6,934 nt of DNA from Clostridia bacterium (lineage in GTDB: Bacteria; Bacillota; Clostridia; UBA1381; UMGS1253). Made by a program: the position numbers and the translations under genes. Position 1 is the stretch's first letter. Every line of letters begins with the position of its first letter. Positions 1 through 5,302 of the stretch are shown here, piece after piece. A model generated the notes under the pieces. That model saw only the letters and a program-made list of their open reading frames with translations, made no database searches and had not been told where the DNA came from. Location of the stretch: positions 1 to 6,934 of the forward strand of contig JAFQPV010000200.1 in NCBI GenBank assembly GCA_017411585.1. The letters run 5' to 3'.

Positions 1-695
1 ATGTACCGTGGTATTTTAATCTGCCGGATGCAGATAAAAGCGTAGCTTGGAAGTATTTAAACGACAGCGATTATTTCGCGGCACCATTTGGACCGACAAC
101 TGCAGAGCAAAAACATCCTGATTTTATGAAGTGGTTTGACCATGAGTGTCTATGGAATGGTCCGTCGTGGCCTTATGCAACTGCGCAGACGTTGACGGCA
201 CTCGGAAATCTTTTGTGCGATTATGAGCAAAATGTAATGCGAAAAAGTGATTATTATCAGCTTTTGCACACTTATGCAAATTCGCAGTATGACACAAAGG
301 CGGTCGGTACACGTGTGCCGTATATCGATGAAAACCTTGACCCGTTTACAGGCGAATGGATTACCCGACGTAATTTGCATGAAATGGAAAATCCCCCGGG
401 TGGTGCTGACCGCGGTGAAAACTATAACCATTCCTCTTTTTGCGACCTGGTACTTAATGGCCTTGTTGGTGTGCGTGCAAGAGAGGATAACGTGTTGAAA
501 GTAAATCCGCTTTTCGAAGAAACAGATTTGGAATATCTGTGTGCTGATGGCATCGCTTATCATGGACATAGCATAAGTGTGCTTTGGGATAAGGATGGAA
601 AACGCTATGGCAAGGGAAGAGGACTTCGCGTGTATTGTGACGGGAAAGAGGTTGCAGTGCAGGATTCAATTGATGAAATTACAATTCATTTGTAA
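1..695 (+). CDS. MGH1-like glycoside hydrolase, C-terminal part (5' end outside window)
   Basis: This is the 3' end of a gene open in frame from base 3 (no start in the window), giving 230 residues ending at TAA 693-695. The residues resemble the (alpha/alpha)6-barrel catalytic domain of the mannosylglycerate-hydrolase-like (MGH1-like, GH63-related) family. Visible family-type segments are VPWYFNLPD at residues 1-9, CLWNGPSWPYATAQTL at 49-64 (the Trp-Gly-Trp loop near the sugar site), a Tyr/Leu-rich helix near 84-91, and NYNHSSFCDLVLNGLVG at 140-156. The last 70 residues are beta-rich, as expected for the C-terminal end of such enzymes. It probably hydrolyses an alpha-linked glycoside in the cytoplasm or at the surface. 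The substrate cannot be told, and the N-terminus, including any signal peptide, is not visible. An internal ATG at 126 is not the start because homology-like sequence continues upstream of it. The family call is from recognised motifs, not a search. Confidence 0.8.
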   Translation, partial: VPWYFNLPDADKSVAWKYLNDSDYFAAPFGPTTAEQKHPDFMKWFDHECLWNGPSWPYATAQTLTALGNLLCDYEQNVMRKSDYYQLLHTYANSQYDTKAVGTRVPYIDENLDPFTGEWITRRNLHEMENPPGGADRGENYNHSSFCDLVLNGLVGVRAREDNVLKVNPLFEETDLEYLCADGIAYHGHSISVLWDKDGKRYGKGRGLRVYCDGKEVAVQDSIDEITIHL

Positions 696-807
696 TGCGC
701 TATAGATAACACTTGTGCTTGATGAAATTGCTGGTTGACAGAGTGGCATCAACCGCGAGTCTGTTCTGAAAAAAAGGCGCCTTCACTTAGGGAGAAATCG
801 GTTTTAG

Positions 808-822
808 TCGGTAATTTACCGA
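808..822. repeat. 15-bp perfect dyad in left arm of palindrome
   Basis: TCGGTAA at 808-814 and TTACCGA at 816-822 are perfect inverted copies around a single T. The spacing is too tight for a full RNA hairpin. An alternative stem, CGGT at 799-802 with ACCG at 818-821, could form in RNA. The equivalent part of the right arm can form a GCC/GGC stem at nearly the same place, so a weak conserved helix is possible. Role unknown. Confidence 0.4.
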
Positions 823-834
823 AAATAGTTCACA

Positions 835-872
835 AAAAATCAGCATTATACGCAAGTATGATGCTGATTTTT
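835..872 (+). terminator. Intrinsic terminator downstream of the glycoside hydrolase gene
   Basis: AAAAATCAGCAT (835-846) pairs with ATGCTGATTTTT (861-872), and the stem continues with TATAC (847-851) and GTATG (856-860, one G-U pair) to a GCAA tetraloop at 852-855. This is a 17-bp hairpin with a GNRA loop and a terminal T5. The A5 on the other side would also give a U-tract for minus-strand transcripts, so it can work both ways. It is the first strong terminator met by transcription leaving the hydrolase gene. Confidence 0.85.
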
Positions 873-954
873 ATGTTCCTTTTTCCGACAAAATTCCTCG
901 TCTAAAACTGCCATAGGCACCTTAAAAGGTAATAGTTTGGATAAAGAGCAAGGC

Positions 955-992
955 AAAAACGACCGACATCCTTGCGGATTTCGGTCGTTTTT
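955..992 (-). terminator. Intrinsic terminator downstream of bioY (bidirectional)
   Basis: AAAAACGACCGA (955-966) pairs perfectly with TCGGTCGTTTTT (981-992). After one C/T mismatch the stem resumes with ATCC (968-971) and GGAT (976-979) closing a 4-base loop, which reads GCAA on the minus strand. The U-tract forms on either strand. It lies 75 bases past the bioY stop on the minus strand and is a backup terminator for the plus-strand hydrolase transcript. Confidence 0.85.
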
Positions 993-1066
993 AACACAGC
1001 TATTTGCCAAAATATTGCTTTTTAAGGCGTTTTATCCCTAACTGAAGACGCCTAACTGTCTCCCGT

Positions 1067-1618
1067 TTATTTGATATGCTTTTTCATCTTTTTTGTGAGG
1101 ATAACAGCGAAAATCAGCTTAATTAAATCCGGAATCACAAACGGTGCAACGCAGATGCCCAATACGCTGAAGAGCGTTTCTGAATTTATGTTTTTCGTAT
1201 ACATAAAAAGATACCACAGTGTGCCAAAGCAATAACAAAGAAAAAGCCCGAAAAGCAAGCTGAATACCAGTGCTCTATCCTTTGTTATGCGTATACACTC
1301 AGTGAGCCATTTTAACAGTGGTGGCGCAAGAAAACCGATAATGTAGCCGCCGGTATTGCCGAACAAATAGCCTAGACCGCCTGCAAAACCGGAAAATACC
1401 GGCAAACCGATAGCACCAAGCAGAATATAAAGCAAAATACTGATGGTTGCGCGCCTTCCGCCGAGTAAACCGATGGTGATGAAGATGCCAAAGCTTTGCA
1501 GGGTATAAGGAATCACAAAGGGTATTTTAATCCAGGCACTGATTATGATTAATGTCGTGAAAAATGCAATGTAGGTTAAATCGCGTGCGTATATGCGTTT
1601 GCTTTTAATAGGGTTCAT
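1067..1618 (-). CDS. bioY: BioY, biotin-specific S component of an ECF transporter
   Basis: The 183-residue product is an integral membrane protein of the BioY family, which captures biotin and delivers it with or without the shared ECF module (EcfA, EcfA', EcfT). The length is typical. Hydrophobic segments lie near residues 16-30, 42-52, 58-72, 88-102, 117-137 and 150-175. Family signatures seen are IPYTLQSFGI at 36-45, the Gly-rich stretch GLPVFSGFAGGLGYLFGNTGGYIIGF at 71-96 (given here by ends: GLPVF to YIIGF), GTLWY at 132-136 and the late PFVIPDLIK at 159-167. The start is ATG 1618, preceded by GAGG six bases away; the in-frame ATG at 1663 has no ribosome binding site. No ecf genes are adjacent, so it probably works with an ECF module encoded elsewhere or alone. 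Transcribed divergently from sigK. Confidence 0.9.
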   Translation of the reverse strand: MNPIKSKRIYARDLTYIAFFTTLIIISAWIKIPFVIPYTLQSFGIFITIGLLGGRRATISILLYILLGAIGLPVFSGFAGGLGYLFGNTGGYIIGFLAPPLLKWLTECIRITKDRALVFSLLFGLFLCYCFGTLWYLFMYTKNINSETLFSVLGICVAPFVIPDLIKLIFAVILTKKMKKHIK

Positions 1619-1650
1619 ATTGTACCTCAAGATTTTATTTGCTGTTCGCA

Positions 1651-1681
1651 GTATTAAATACATTTGAGTCTAGTTTAACAT
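1651..1681. promoter_or_regulatory. Possible BirA-type (biotin repressor) operator upstream of bioY
   Basis: GTTTAACAT at 1673-1681 (ATGTTAAAC on the bioY strand) resembles a half-site of the Firmicute biotin-repressor box. A weaker inverted partner, GTATTAAAT at 1651-1659, matches it at 6 of 9 positions with a 13-base spacer. The place, 33-63 bases ahead of the bioY start, is where such a box is expected. The second half is degenerate and the spacer slightly short, so this is only a suggestion. Confidence 0.25.
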
Positions 1682-1687
1682 AAAATG

Positions 1688-1716
1688 TTGTATTTGCATA
1701 GTGGAGATTTTAAATT
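1688..1716 (+). promoter_or_regulatory. Possible sigma-A-type promoter reading toward sigK
   Basis: TTGTAT (1688-1693) and TAAATT (1711-1716) are separated by 17 bases. Transcription would start near 1723 and run about 40 bases into the terminator-like hairpin at 1764-1788. If real, it would give a short RNA or an attenuated sigK leader. Each hexamer departs from consensus, so it may be chance in AT-rich DNA. Confidence 0.3.
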
Positions 1717-1763
1717 AGCGGGAACTTTATAAAAACAACCAGTACAAAGAATAAATATACTTT

Positions 1764-1788
1764 AAAGGGAGCAATTGTTCCTTTTTTT
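1764..1788 (+). terminator. Terminator-like hairpin in the sigK upstream region
   Basis: AAAGGGAGC (1764-1772) pairs with GTTCCTTTT (1777-1785), with two G-U pairs and an AATT loop, followed by T to 1788. On the plus strand it has a seven-base T run and ends 64 bases before the sigK ATG. It could stop read-through into sigK during growth or end a short leader RNA. On the minus strand the U-tract is poor, so it should not block bioY. Confidence 0.5.
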
Positions 1789-1852
1789 GTTTGCAAAAAA
1801 CACTTTTGAATTGCATATGCATATACCATACGCTTTTTTTGGAGGGAGTAAA

Positions 1853-2575
1853 ATGTTATTTGAACTTCTGAGTCTGCTTGGTGTATGGATAAAGCATTTT
1901 TTGTTTGCAGGCTACATTTCGGGTGGTGTGTTTCCGAAACCGCTTACGCCGAAAGAGGAGGAAAAATATGTTGCGGAAATGCATAGCGGAAGCATGCAGG
2001 CAAGAGAAATACTTATTGAACGCAATTTGCGCTTGGTTGCACACGTTGTGAAAAAGTATGCCGGCGCAGCAAATCAGGATACAGAGGATTTAATTTCAAT
2101 CGGGACAATCGGGCTGATCAAGGCCGTTGACAGCTTTAATGGGGATAAAAAAATCCGCTTGGCAACCTATGCGGCAAGATGCATTCATAATGAGATTTTA
2201 ATGCATTTTCGAGCCTTGAAAAAACGCCAGACGGAGCTTTCACTTGATGACCCGGTTGGTACAGACGGCGAAGGAAACACACTTTCTTTGATGCAAATTG
2301 TGCACGAAGAAGCGGATGATATTGAAGACGATATCGTATTAAAGGGAAAAATTGAAATGCTGTACACACTCATGGATGCCTGTTTGACAGAGCGTGAACG
2401 TGAAATACTTATATTGCGCTTCGGTCTTGGCGGAAACGATGCACTTGCACAGCGTGAGATTGCATCGAAAATGCATATTTCGCGTTCCTATGTGTCGCGT
2501 ATTGAGAAGAAAGCAATCAGCAAGTTAAAAGAGAATATGAAGGCGTGCGGCTATGGTGAGGAGGATGAAATATGA
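1853..2575 (+). CDS. sigK: RNA polymerase sporulation sigma factor SigK (pro-sigma-K), uninterrupted
   Basis: The 240-residue product is a sigma-70 family factor of the SigK/SigE sporulation group, which directs late mother-cell transcription (coat, cortex, maturation). Residues 1-20 are hydrophobic and line up with the B. subtilis pro-sequence; YISGGVFPKPL from residue 21 matches the start of the mature protein, so cleavage by a SpoIVFB-like protease between G20 and Y21 is expected. Region 2 is clear (ERNLRLVAHVVKKY 56-69, DLISIGTIGLIKAVDSF 79-95, RLATYAARC 102-110). Region 4 has ERERE 180-184, RFGLGG 189-194 and the helix-turn-helix with ISRSYVSRIEKKA 209-221. The gene is continuous, with no skin-type insertion in the 108-118 region. 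ATG 1853 is chosen because GGAGGGAG at 1841-1848 precedes it; a TTG 78 bases upstream lies inside the leader hairpin. The stop overlaps the next gene's start (ATGA). Confidence 0.92.
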   Translation: MLFELLSLLGVWIKHFLFAGYISGGVFPKPLTPKEEEKYVAEMHSGSMQAREILIERNLRLVAHVVKKYAGAANQDTEDLISIGTIGLIKAVDSFNGDKKIRLATYAARCIHNEILMHFRALKKRQTELSLDDPVGTDGEGNTLSLMQIVHEEADDIEDDIVLKGKIEMLYTLMDACLTEREREILILRFGLGGNDALAQREIASKMHISRSYVSRIEKKAISKLKENMKACGYGEEDEI

Positions 2576-3846
2576 TTCTTGGTTTAAAGCAGGGGGACCG
2601 CGGTGCGTACGTGGAACTTATACAGCTTGCGCTTTTGCGAGCAGGATATGCTGTTTCAATTGACGGCATATTTGGCGAAGCTACAAGGTCAGCATTAGAA
2701 AACTTTCAGGTTGCAAACCGACTGGATGTAACAGGCGTTGTTGACGCGCCCACGGAAACGGAATTGTTGCCGTATTTGAAAGGTTATCGTGAGGTGATTG
2801 TACGCCCGGGAGACAGTTTTTACAGCCTCGCACGCAAATATGAAACTACGGTTTTTGCAATACGCAGAGCAAATGAAGGCATTGATCCGCGCAATCTGGC
2901 GGCAGGCTCCGAAATTATTGTTCCGCTCGGCTTTGATTTGGTAGCAACTAATATTCATTATACATATTATTATCTGTCCATTTTGATGGACGGACTGCAG
3001 GCGCGGTTTCCGTTTTGTGAAATTACGACGATTGGAAAGACGCAATTGGGGAAGAACATTTATTGTATGGGCATTGGCATGGGGGATATGCATTTGATGT
3101 ACAATGCATCCCATCATGCAAATGAATGGATTACAACACCGCTGGTATTGAAATTTTTTGAGGATTATGCAATTGCAGTGTCCGGCGCAGAGAGAATATA
3201 TAAATATGATGCGCTTGCATTATATTTTAAAACGCACTTGGAAATCATACCTATGGTGGATGCGGATGGCGTGGATTTGGTAAATGGGGTTGTTACAGAA
3301 GATGCGCTTGAAGGTGCGCAATACATTGCTGCGGCATTTCCAAATATTCCGTTTCCTGCCGGCTGGAAAGCAAACATTGGCGGCGTGGATTTGAATTTGA
3401 ACTATCCGTCACAGTGGGAGCGCGCAAAACAAATCAAATTTGCGCAGGGCTTTGATAAGCCTGCGCCGCGCGACTATGTTGGACCGAGACCGCTTTCTGA
3501 ACCCGAAAGCCTTACCATGGAGCAGCATACGCGAAAAAACAATTATTTGCTCACAATTTCTTACCATACGCAGGGAAGAGTGATTTATTGGAAGTTTGAT
3601 GATTATTTGCCGCCGCGTTCACGCGAAATCGGTGAAGCGTTTGCTGCGGCGAGTGGGTATACGCTTGAAATCACGCCTACAGCCTCCGGTGCGGCAGGGT
3701 ATAAGGATTGGTTTATTCAGGAATATAACAGGCCCGGTTATACAGTAGAGGTTGGGCTTGGGCAAAACCCGTTGCCGCTCTCTCAATTTGACGAAATATA
3801 CAAAAACAACCTCGGAATAATGACGCTGGGTATGTATCTGTTATAA
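2572..3846 (+). CDS. Modular M14 peptidoglycan peptidase (endopeptidase I type) with PG-binding and LysM domains
   Basis: The 424-residue protein has three modules: a PG_binding_1 domain (about 3-70; GDRGAYVELIQ, DGIFGEATRSALENFQ), a LysM domain (about 74-118; VRPGDSFYSLARKY, then AAGSEIIVP) and an M14 zinc carboxypeptidase-like domain (about 125-424). Zinc ligands are H182 and E185 in HHANEW and H332 in SYHTQG; E393 in YTVEVG is the likely general base. This order matches gamma-D-glutamyl-meso-diaminopimelate peptidase I, a sporulation enzyme of Lysinibacillus (Bacillus) sphaericus that cuts the stem peptide of peptidoglycan. Like that enzyme it has no signal peptide. The usual GVDLNRN motif reads GVDLNLN at 271-277. 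Its ATG overlaps the sigK stop, with GAGGAGG at 2558-2564 seven bases upstream, so it is almost surely cotranslated with sigK and expressed in sporulation. The exact bond cut is inferred from the family. Confidence 0.88.
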   Translation: MILGLKQGDRGAYVELIQLALLRAGYAVSIDGIFGEATRSALENFQVANRLDVTGVVDAPTETELLPYLKGYREVIVRPGDSFYSLARKYETTVFAIRRANEGIDPRNLAAGSEIIVPLGFDLVATNIHYTYYYLSILMDGLQARFPFCEITTIGKTQLGKNIYCMGIGMGDMHLMYNASHHANEWITTPLVLKFFEDYAIAVSGAERIYKYDALALYFKTHLEIIPMVDADGVDLVNGVVTEDALEGAQYIAAAFPNIPFPAGWKANIGGVDLNLNYPSQWERAKQIKFAQGFDKPAPRDYVGPRPLSEPESLTMEQHTRKNNYLLTISYHTQGRVIYWKFDDYLPPRSREIGEAFAAASGYTLEITPTASGAAGYKDWFIQEYNRPGYTVEVGLGQNPLPLSQFDEIYKNNLGIMTLGMYLL

Positions 3847-3871
3847 AAAAAGAACTTTTTGCATTTTAGAC

Positions 3872-3900
3872 TTGCAAAACTTGCAAAAGTGTGGTAAAAT
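3872..3900 (+). promoter_or_regulatory. Sigma-A-type promoter of the aspartate aminotransferase gene
   Basis: TTGCAA (3872-3877) and TAAAAT (3895-3900) are separated by exactly 17 bases. The expected transcription start near 3907 gives a leader of about 60 bases before ATG 3966. The -35 box sits in the first copy of the tandem CTTGCAAAA repeat. It gives the aminotransferase a promoter independent of the sigK operon; no convincing terminator separates the two. Confidence 0.65.
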
Positions 3901-3928
3901 ACTCAAGAATTATGAATGAAAATGAAAT

Positions 3929-3951
3929 TTTTGCATTGAGAAGATGCAAAA
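3929..3951 (+). promoter_or_regulatory. Leader hairpin next to the aminotransferase ribosome binding site
   Basis: TTTTGCAT (3929-3936) pairs perfectly with ATGCAAAA (3944-3951) around a 7-base loop. The 3' side ends two bases before the GGAGG at 3954-3958. It lacks a following U-tract, so it is not a terminator. It could influence mRNA stability or ribosome access. The stem is AT-rich and of moderate strength. Confidence 0.4.
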
Positions 3952-3965
3952 TTGGAGGAAGTAAC

Positions 3966-5153
3966 ATGGGTTTTATAGCAGATAAAGCGGCTCGCGTGAG
4001 TCCGTCTTCGACATTAGCGATTGACTCGAAGGCGAAAGCAATGATTGCACAAGGTATTGATGTGGTTGCTTTCGGTGCAGGTGAGCCTGATTTTGATACA
4101 CCGCAGCATATTAAAGATGCGGCAGTAGAAGCGATTATGGCAGGCAAGACAAAGTACACACCGGCTTCCGGCACTGTGGATTTAAAGCAAGCAGTTTGCC
4201 GCAAGTTTGCAAGGGATAACGGTCTTTCGTATGCACCGGAAAATATTGTGGTATCCAATGGCGCAAAGCATTCGCTGATGAATATTTTCAATGCGATTTG
4301 CAATCCGGGCGATGAGGTTATTATTCCGGCGCCGTTTTGGGTGAGTTATCCGGAAATGGTAAAGATGGCGGACGGCGTACCGGTTGCGCTGATGACCAAA
4401 GAAGAAAACGATTTTAAGTTTACTGCAGATGAACTTGAAGCTGCCATTACGGATAAAACACGTGCACTCGTATTGAATACACCGAGTAACCCGACCGGCA
4501 TGGTGTATACAAAGGCGGAGCTTGAAGCGATTGCAGAAGTAATACTTCGTCATGATATTTATGTGATTTCTGATGAAATTTACGAACATCTCGCATATGG
4601 CGATTTCCCGACAAGTATCGCAGCGCTCGGCGAAGAGATTAAAGAAAAGACCATTATTGTCAACGGCGTGTCAAAAACATACGCAATGACAGGCTGGAGA
4701 ATCGGTTACACAGCCTCGAATGCTGCGCTCGCAAAGGTTATGAGCAATATTCAGAGCCATGCAACCTCTAACCCGAACTCTATTGCACAGGCTGCAGCAA
4801 TTGCGGCGCTGGATGGTCCGATGGATGAAATGCTGAAAATGAAGGCTGCGTTTAATGAAAGACGCAAATATATGATGGAGCGTATCGCAAAAATTGACGG
4901 CGTTTCCTGCAGAGAGCCGAAGGGTGCGTTCTATGTGATGATGAACATTTCTGCGCTTAAGGGCAGAACACTCGGTGGCGTGAAGATTGAATCTTCGGAT
5001 GATTTTGCAAATGCATTCTTGGAAAAGGCACTTGTGGCAGTTGTTCCGGGGAGCGGATTTGCGGCGGACGACTATGTGCGTTGGTCTTATGCGACAAGCA
5101 TGGAAAATATCAAAAAAGGCTTAGACAGACTGGAAGCGTTTTTGAAAGCATAA
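3966..5153 (+). CDS. aspB: Pyridoxal-phosphate aspartate aminotransferase, class I
   Basis: The 395-residue product is a fold-type I aminotransferase of the bacterial aspartate aminotransferase subgroup related to AspB, interconverting aspartate/2-oxoglutarate and oxaloacetate/glutamate in the cytoplasm. Motifs in order: GAGEPDFDTP 37-46, KYTPASG 63-69, SNGAKHSL 97-104, W125 stacking on the cofactor, NTPSNPTG 171-178 (N175), SDEIYEHLAY 202-211 (D203 to the pyridine nitrogen, Y206), SKTYAMTGWRIGY 236-248 (Schiff-base K237; R245 to phosphate) and R372 in VRWSYA for the substrate carboxylate. All key residues are present and the length is normal. ATG 3966 is chosen because GGAGG at 3954-3958 precedes it by seven bases; an in-frame GTG at 3891 overlaps the promoter. 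It has its own terminator. Some members of this subgroup also act on prephenate or aromatic substrates, which motifs alone cannot exclude. Confidence 0.9.
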   Translation: MGFIADKAARVSPSSTLAIDSKAKAMIAQGIDVVAFGAGEPDFDTPQHIKDAAVEAIMAGKTKYTPASGTVDLKQAVCRKFARDNGLSYAPENIVVSNGAKHSLMNIFNAICNPGDEVIIPAPFWVSYPEMVKMADGVPVALMTKEENDFKFTADELEAAITDKTRALVLNTPSNPTGMVYTKAELEAIAEVILRHDIYVISDEIYEHLAYGDFPTSIAALGEEIKEKTIIVNGVSKTYAMTGWRIGYTASNAALAKVMSNIQSHATSNPNSIAQAAAIAALDGPMDEMLKMKAAFNERRKYMMERIAKIDGVSCREPKGAFYVMMNISALKGRTLGGVKIESSDDFANAFLEKALVAVVPGSGFAADDYVRWSYATSMENIKKGLDRLEAFLKA

Positions 5154-5158
5154 GCTTT

Positions 5159-5195
5159 AAAAGCAAGGCGGATTTGAAATTCGCTTTGCTTTTTT
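5159..5195 (+). terminator. Intrinsic terminator of the aminotransferase gene
   Basis: AAAAGCAAGGCG (5159-5170) pairs with CGCTTTGCTTTT (5182-5193) with one G-U pair. The intervening bases can extend the stem with ATT/AAT pairs. It starts five bases after the stop codon and ends in a T6 run. Confidence 0.85.
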
Positions 5196-5213
5196 ATAAA
5201 TGCGTGATAAAAT
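5185..5213 (+). promoter_or_regulatory. Possible sigma-A-type promoter for glycerate kinase
   Basis: TTTGCT (5185-5190) and TAAAAT (5208-5213) are 17 bases apart (TTGCTT at 5186-5191 gives 16). The -35 box would sit in the 3' arm of the preceding terminator. The leader to ATG 5303 would be about 80 bases. A second AT-rich candidate lies at 5279-5290 but lacks a spaced -35 box. Confidence 0.4.
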
Positions 5214-5243
5214 AGTATGCGTGAAAAGAAGCAAAAAATGCTG

Positions 5244-5270
5244 CGATATATCGAAACCAAAACGCTTGGT
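5244..5270. promoter_or_regulatory. Two adjacent dyads ahead of glycerate kinase
   Basis: CGATATATCG at 5244-5253 is a perfect 10-bp palindrome. It is followed at once by ACCAA (5256-5260) and TTGGT (5266-5270), a 5-bp inverted pair. They lie 33-59 bases ahead of the start codon and could be an operator or a leader hairpin. No factor can be named from the sequence. Confidence 0.3.
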
Positions 5271-5302
5271 GATTTTGTTTAAAATAATACGAGGTGAAAT
5301 GC

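Larger units (their letters stand above)
775..1053. repeat. 279-bp imperfect palindrome with 23-bp terminal inverted repeats
   Basis: The outer box at 775-797 matches the reverse complement of 1031-1053 at 20 of 23 positions. The next 37 positions of each arm match at about 17 of 37, including a shared AAATAG. Each arm then carries an A5/T5 hairpin with a GCAA loop, read from the outside inward. The box-to-hairpin distance is 60 bases in the left arm and 61 in the right. The symmetry axis falls on the small palindrome TGCC-ATA-GGCA at 909-919, so the symmetry holds across the whole element. No ORF lies inside, and I could not find a clean target-site duplication. It may be a MITE-like non-coding element or an inverted duplication of a 3'-UTR/terminator unit. 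Identities were counted by eye. Confidence 0.6.
696..1066. other. Convergent intergenic gap with no gene
   Basis: This 371-base gap lies between two genes whose 3' ends face each other, the glycoside hydrolase (+) and bioY (-). I see no credible coding sequence in it. Bases 696-774 hold only a modest stem (GGTTGA 733-738 with TCAACC 749-754) without a U-tract. The rest, 775-1053, is a large imperfect palindrome carrying two terminator hairpins, described separately. Confidence 0.8.
3856..3951. repeat. Cluster of TTTTGCA/TGCAAAA copies in the aminotransferase promoter and leader
   Basis: TTTTTGCATT occurs at 3856-3865 and 3928-3937. The reverse form occurs in tandem as CTTGCAAAA at 3871-3879 and 3880-3888, and once more as ATGCAAAA at 3944-3951. 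That is five copies of one 7-base core within 96 bases, flanking and overlapping the promoter. They can pair in several alternative ways in DNA or RNA. They may be operator half-sites or a structured leader; AT-rich chance is also possible. Confidence 0.45.

Noticed and set aside
150..569. 139-residue open frame antisense to the hydrolase
   Set aside because: No recognisable domain, and it lies opposite conserved glycoside hydrolase motifs.
735..740. TTGACA as a -35 box downstream of the hydrolase
   Set aside because: No acceptable -10 hexamer at 16-18 bases and no gene follows on the plus strand.
1619..1663. Upstream ATG at 1663 as the bioY start
   Set aside because: It has no ribosome binding site and would add 15 non-family residues overlapping the regulatory region; ATG 1618 has GAGG at the right distance.
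1808..1834. SigE-like promoter (GAATTG, then CATACGCT at 1827-1834) for sigK
   Set aside because: The -35 match is poor and the start would fall at about 1840, leaving almost no leader before the ribosome binding site; it cannot be excluded but is not supported enough.
1775..1852. N-terminal extension of SigK from a TTG at 1775
   Set aside because: The TTG lies in the leader hairpin with no ribosome binding site; ATG 1853 has GGAGGGAG and gives the known pro-sequence length.
3891..3965. Aminotransferase extension from GTG 3891
   Set aside because: It overlaps the -10 box and lacks a ribosome binding site; the family begins near MGFIADKAARVSPS.
5294..5302. Glycerate kinase start at GTG 5294
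   Set aside because: The GTG is part of the GAGGTG ribosome binding site for ATG 5303.
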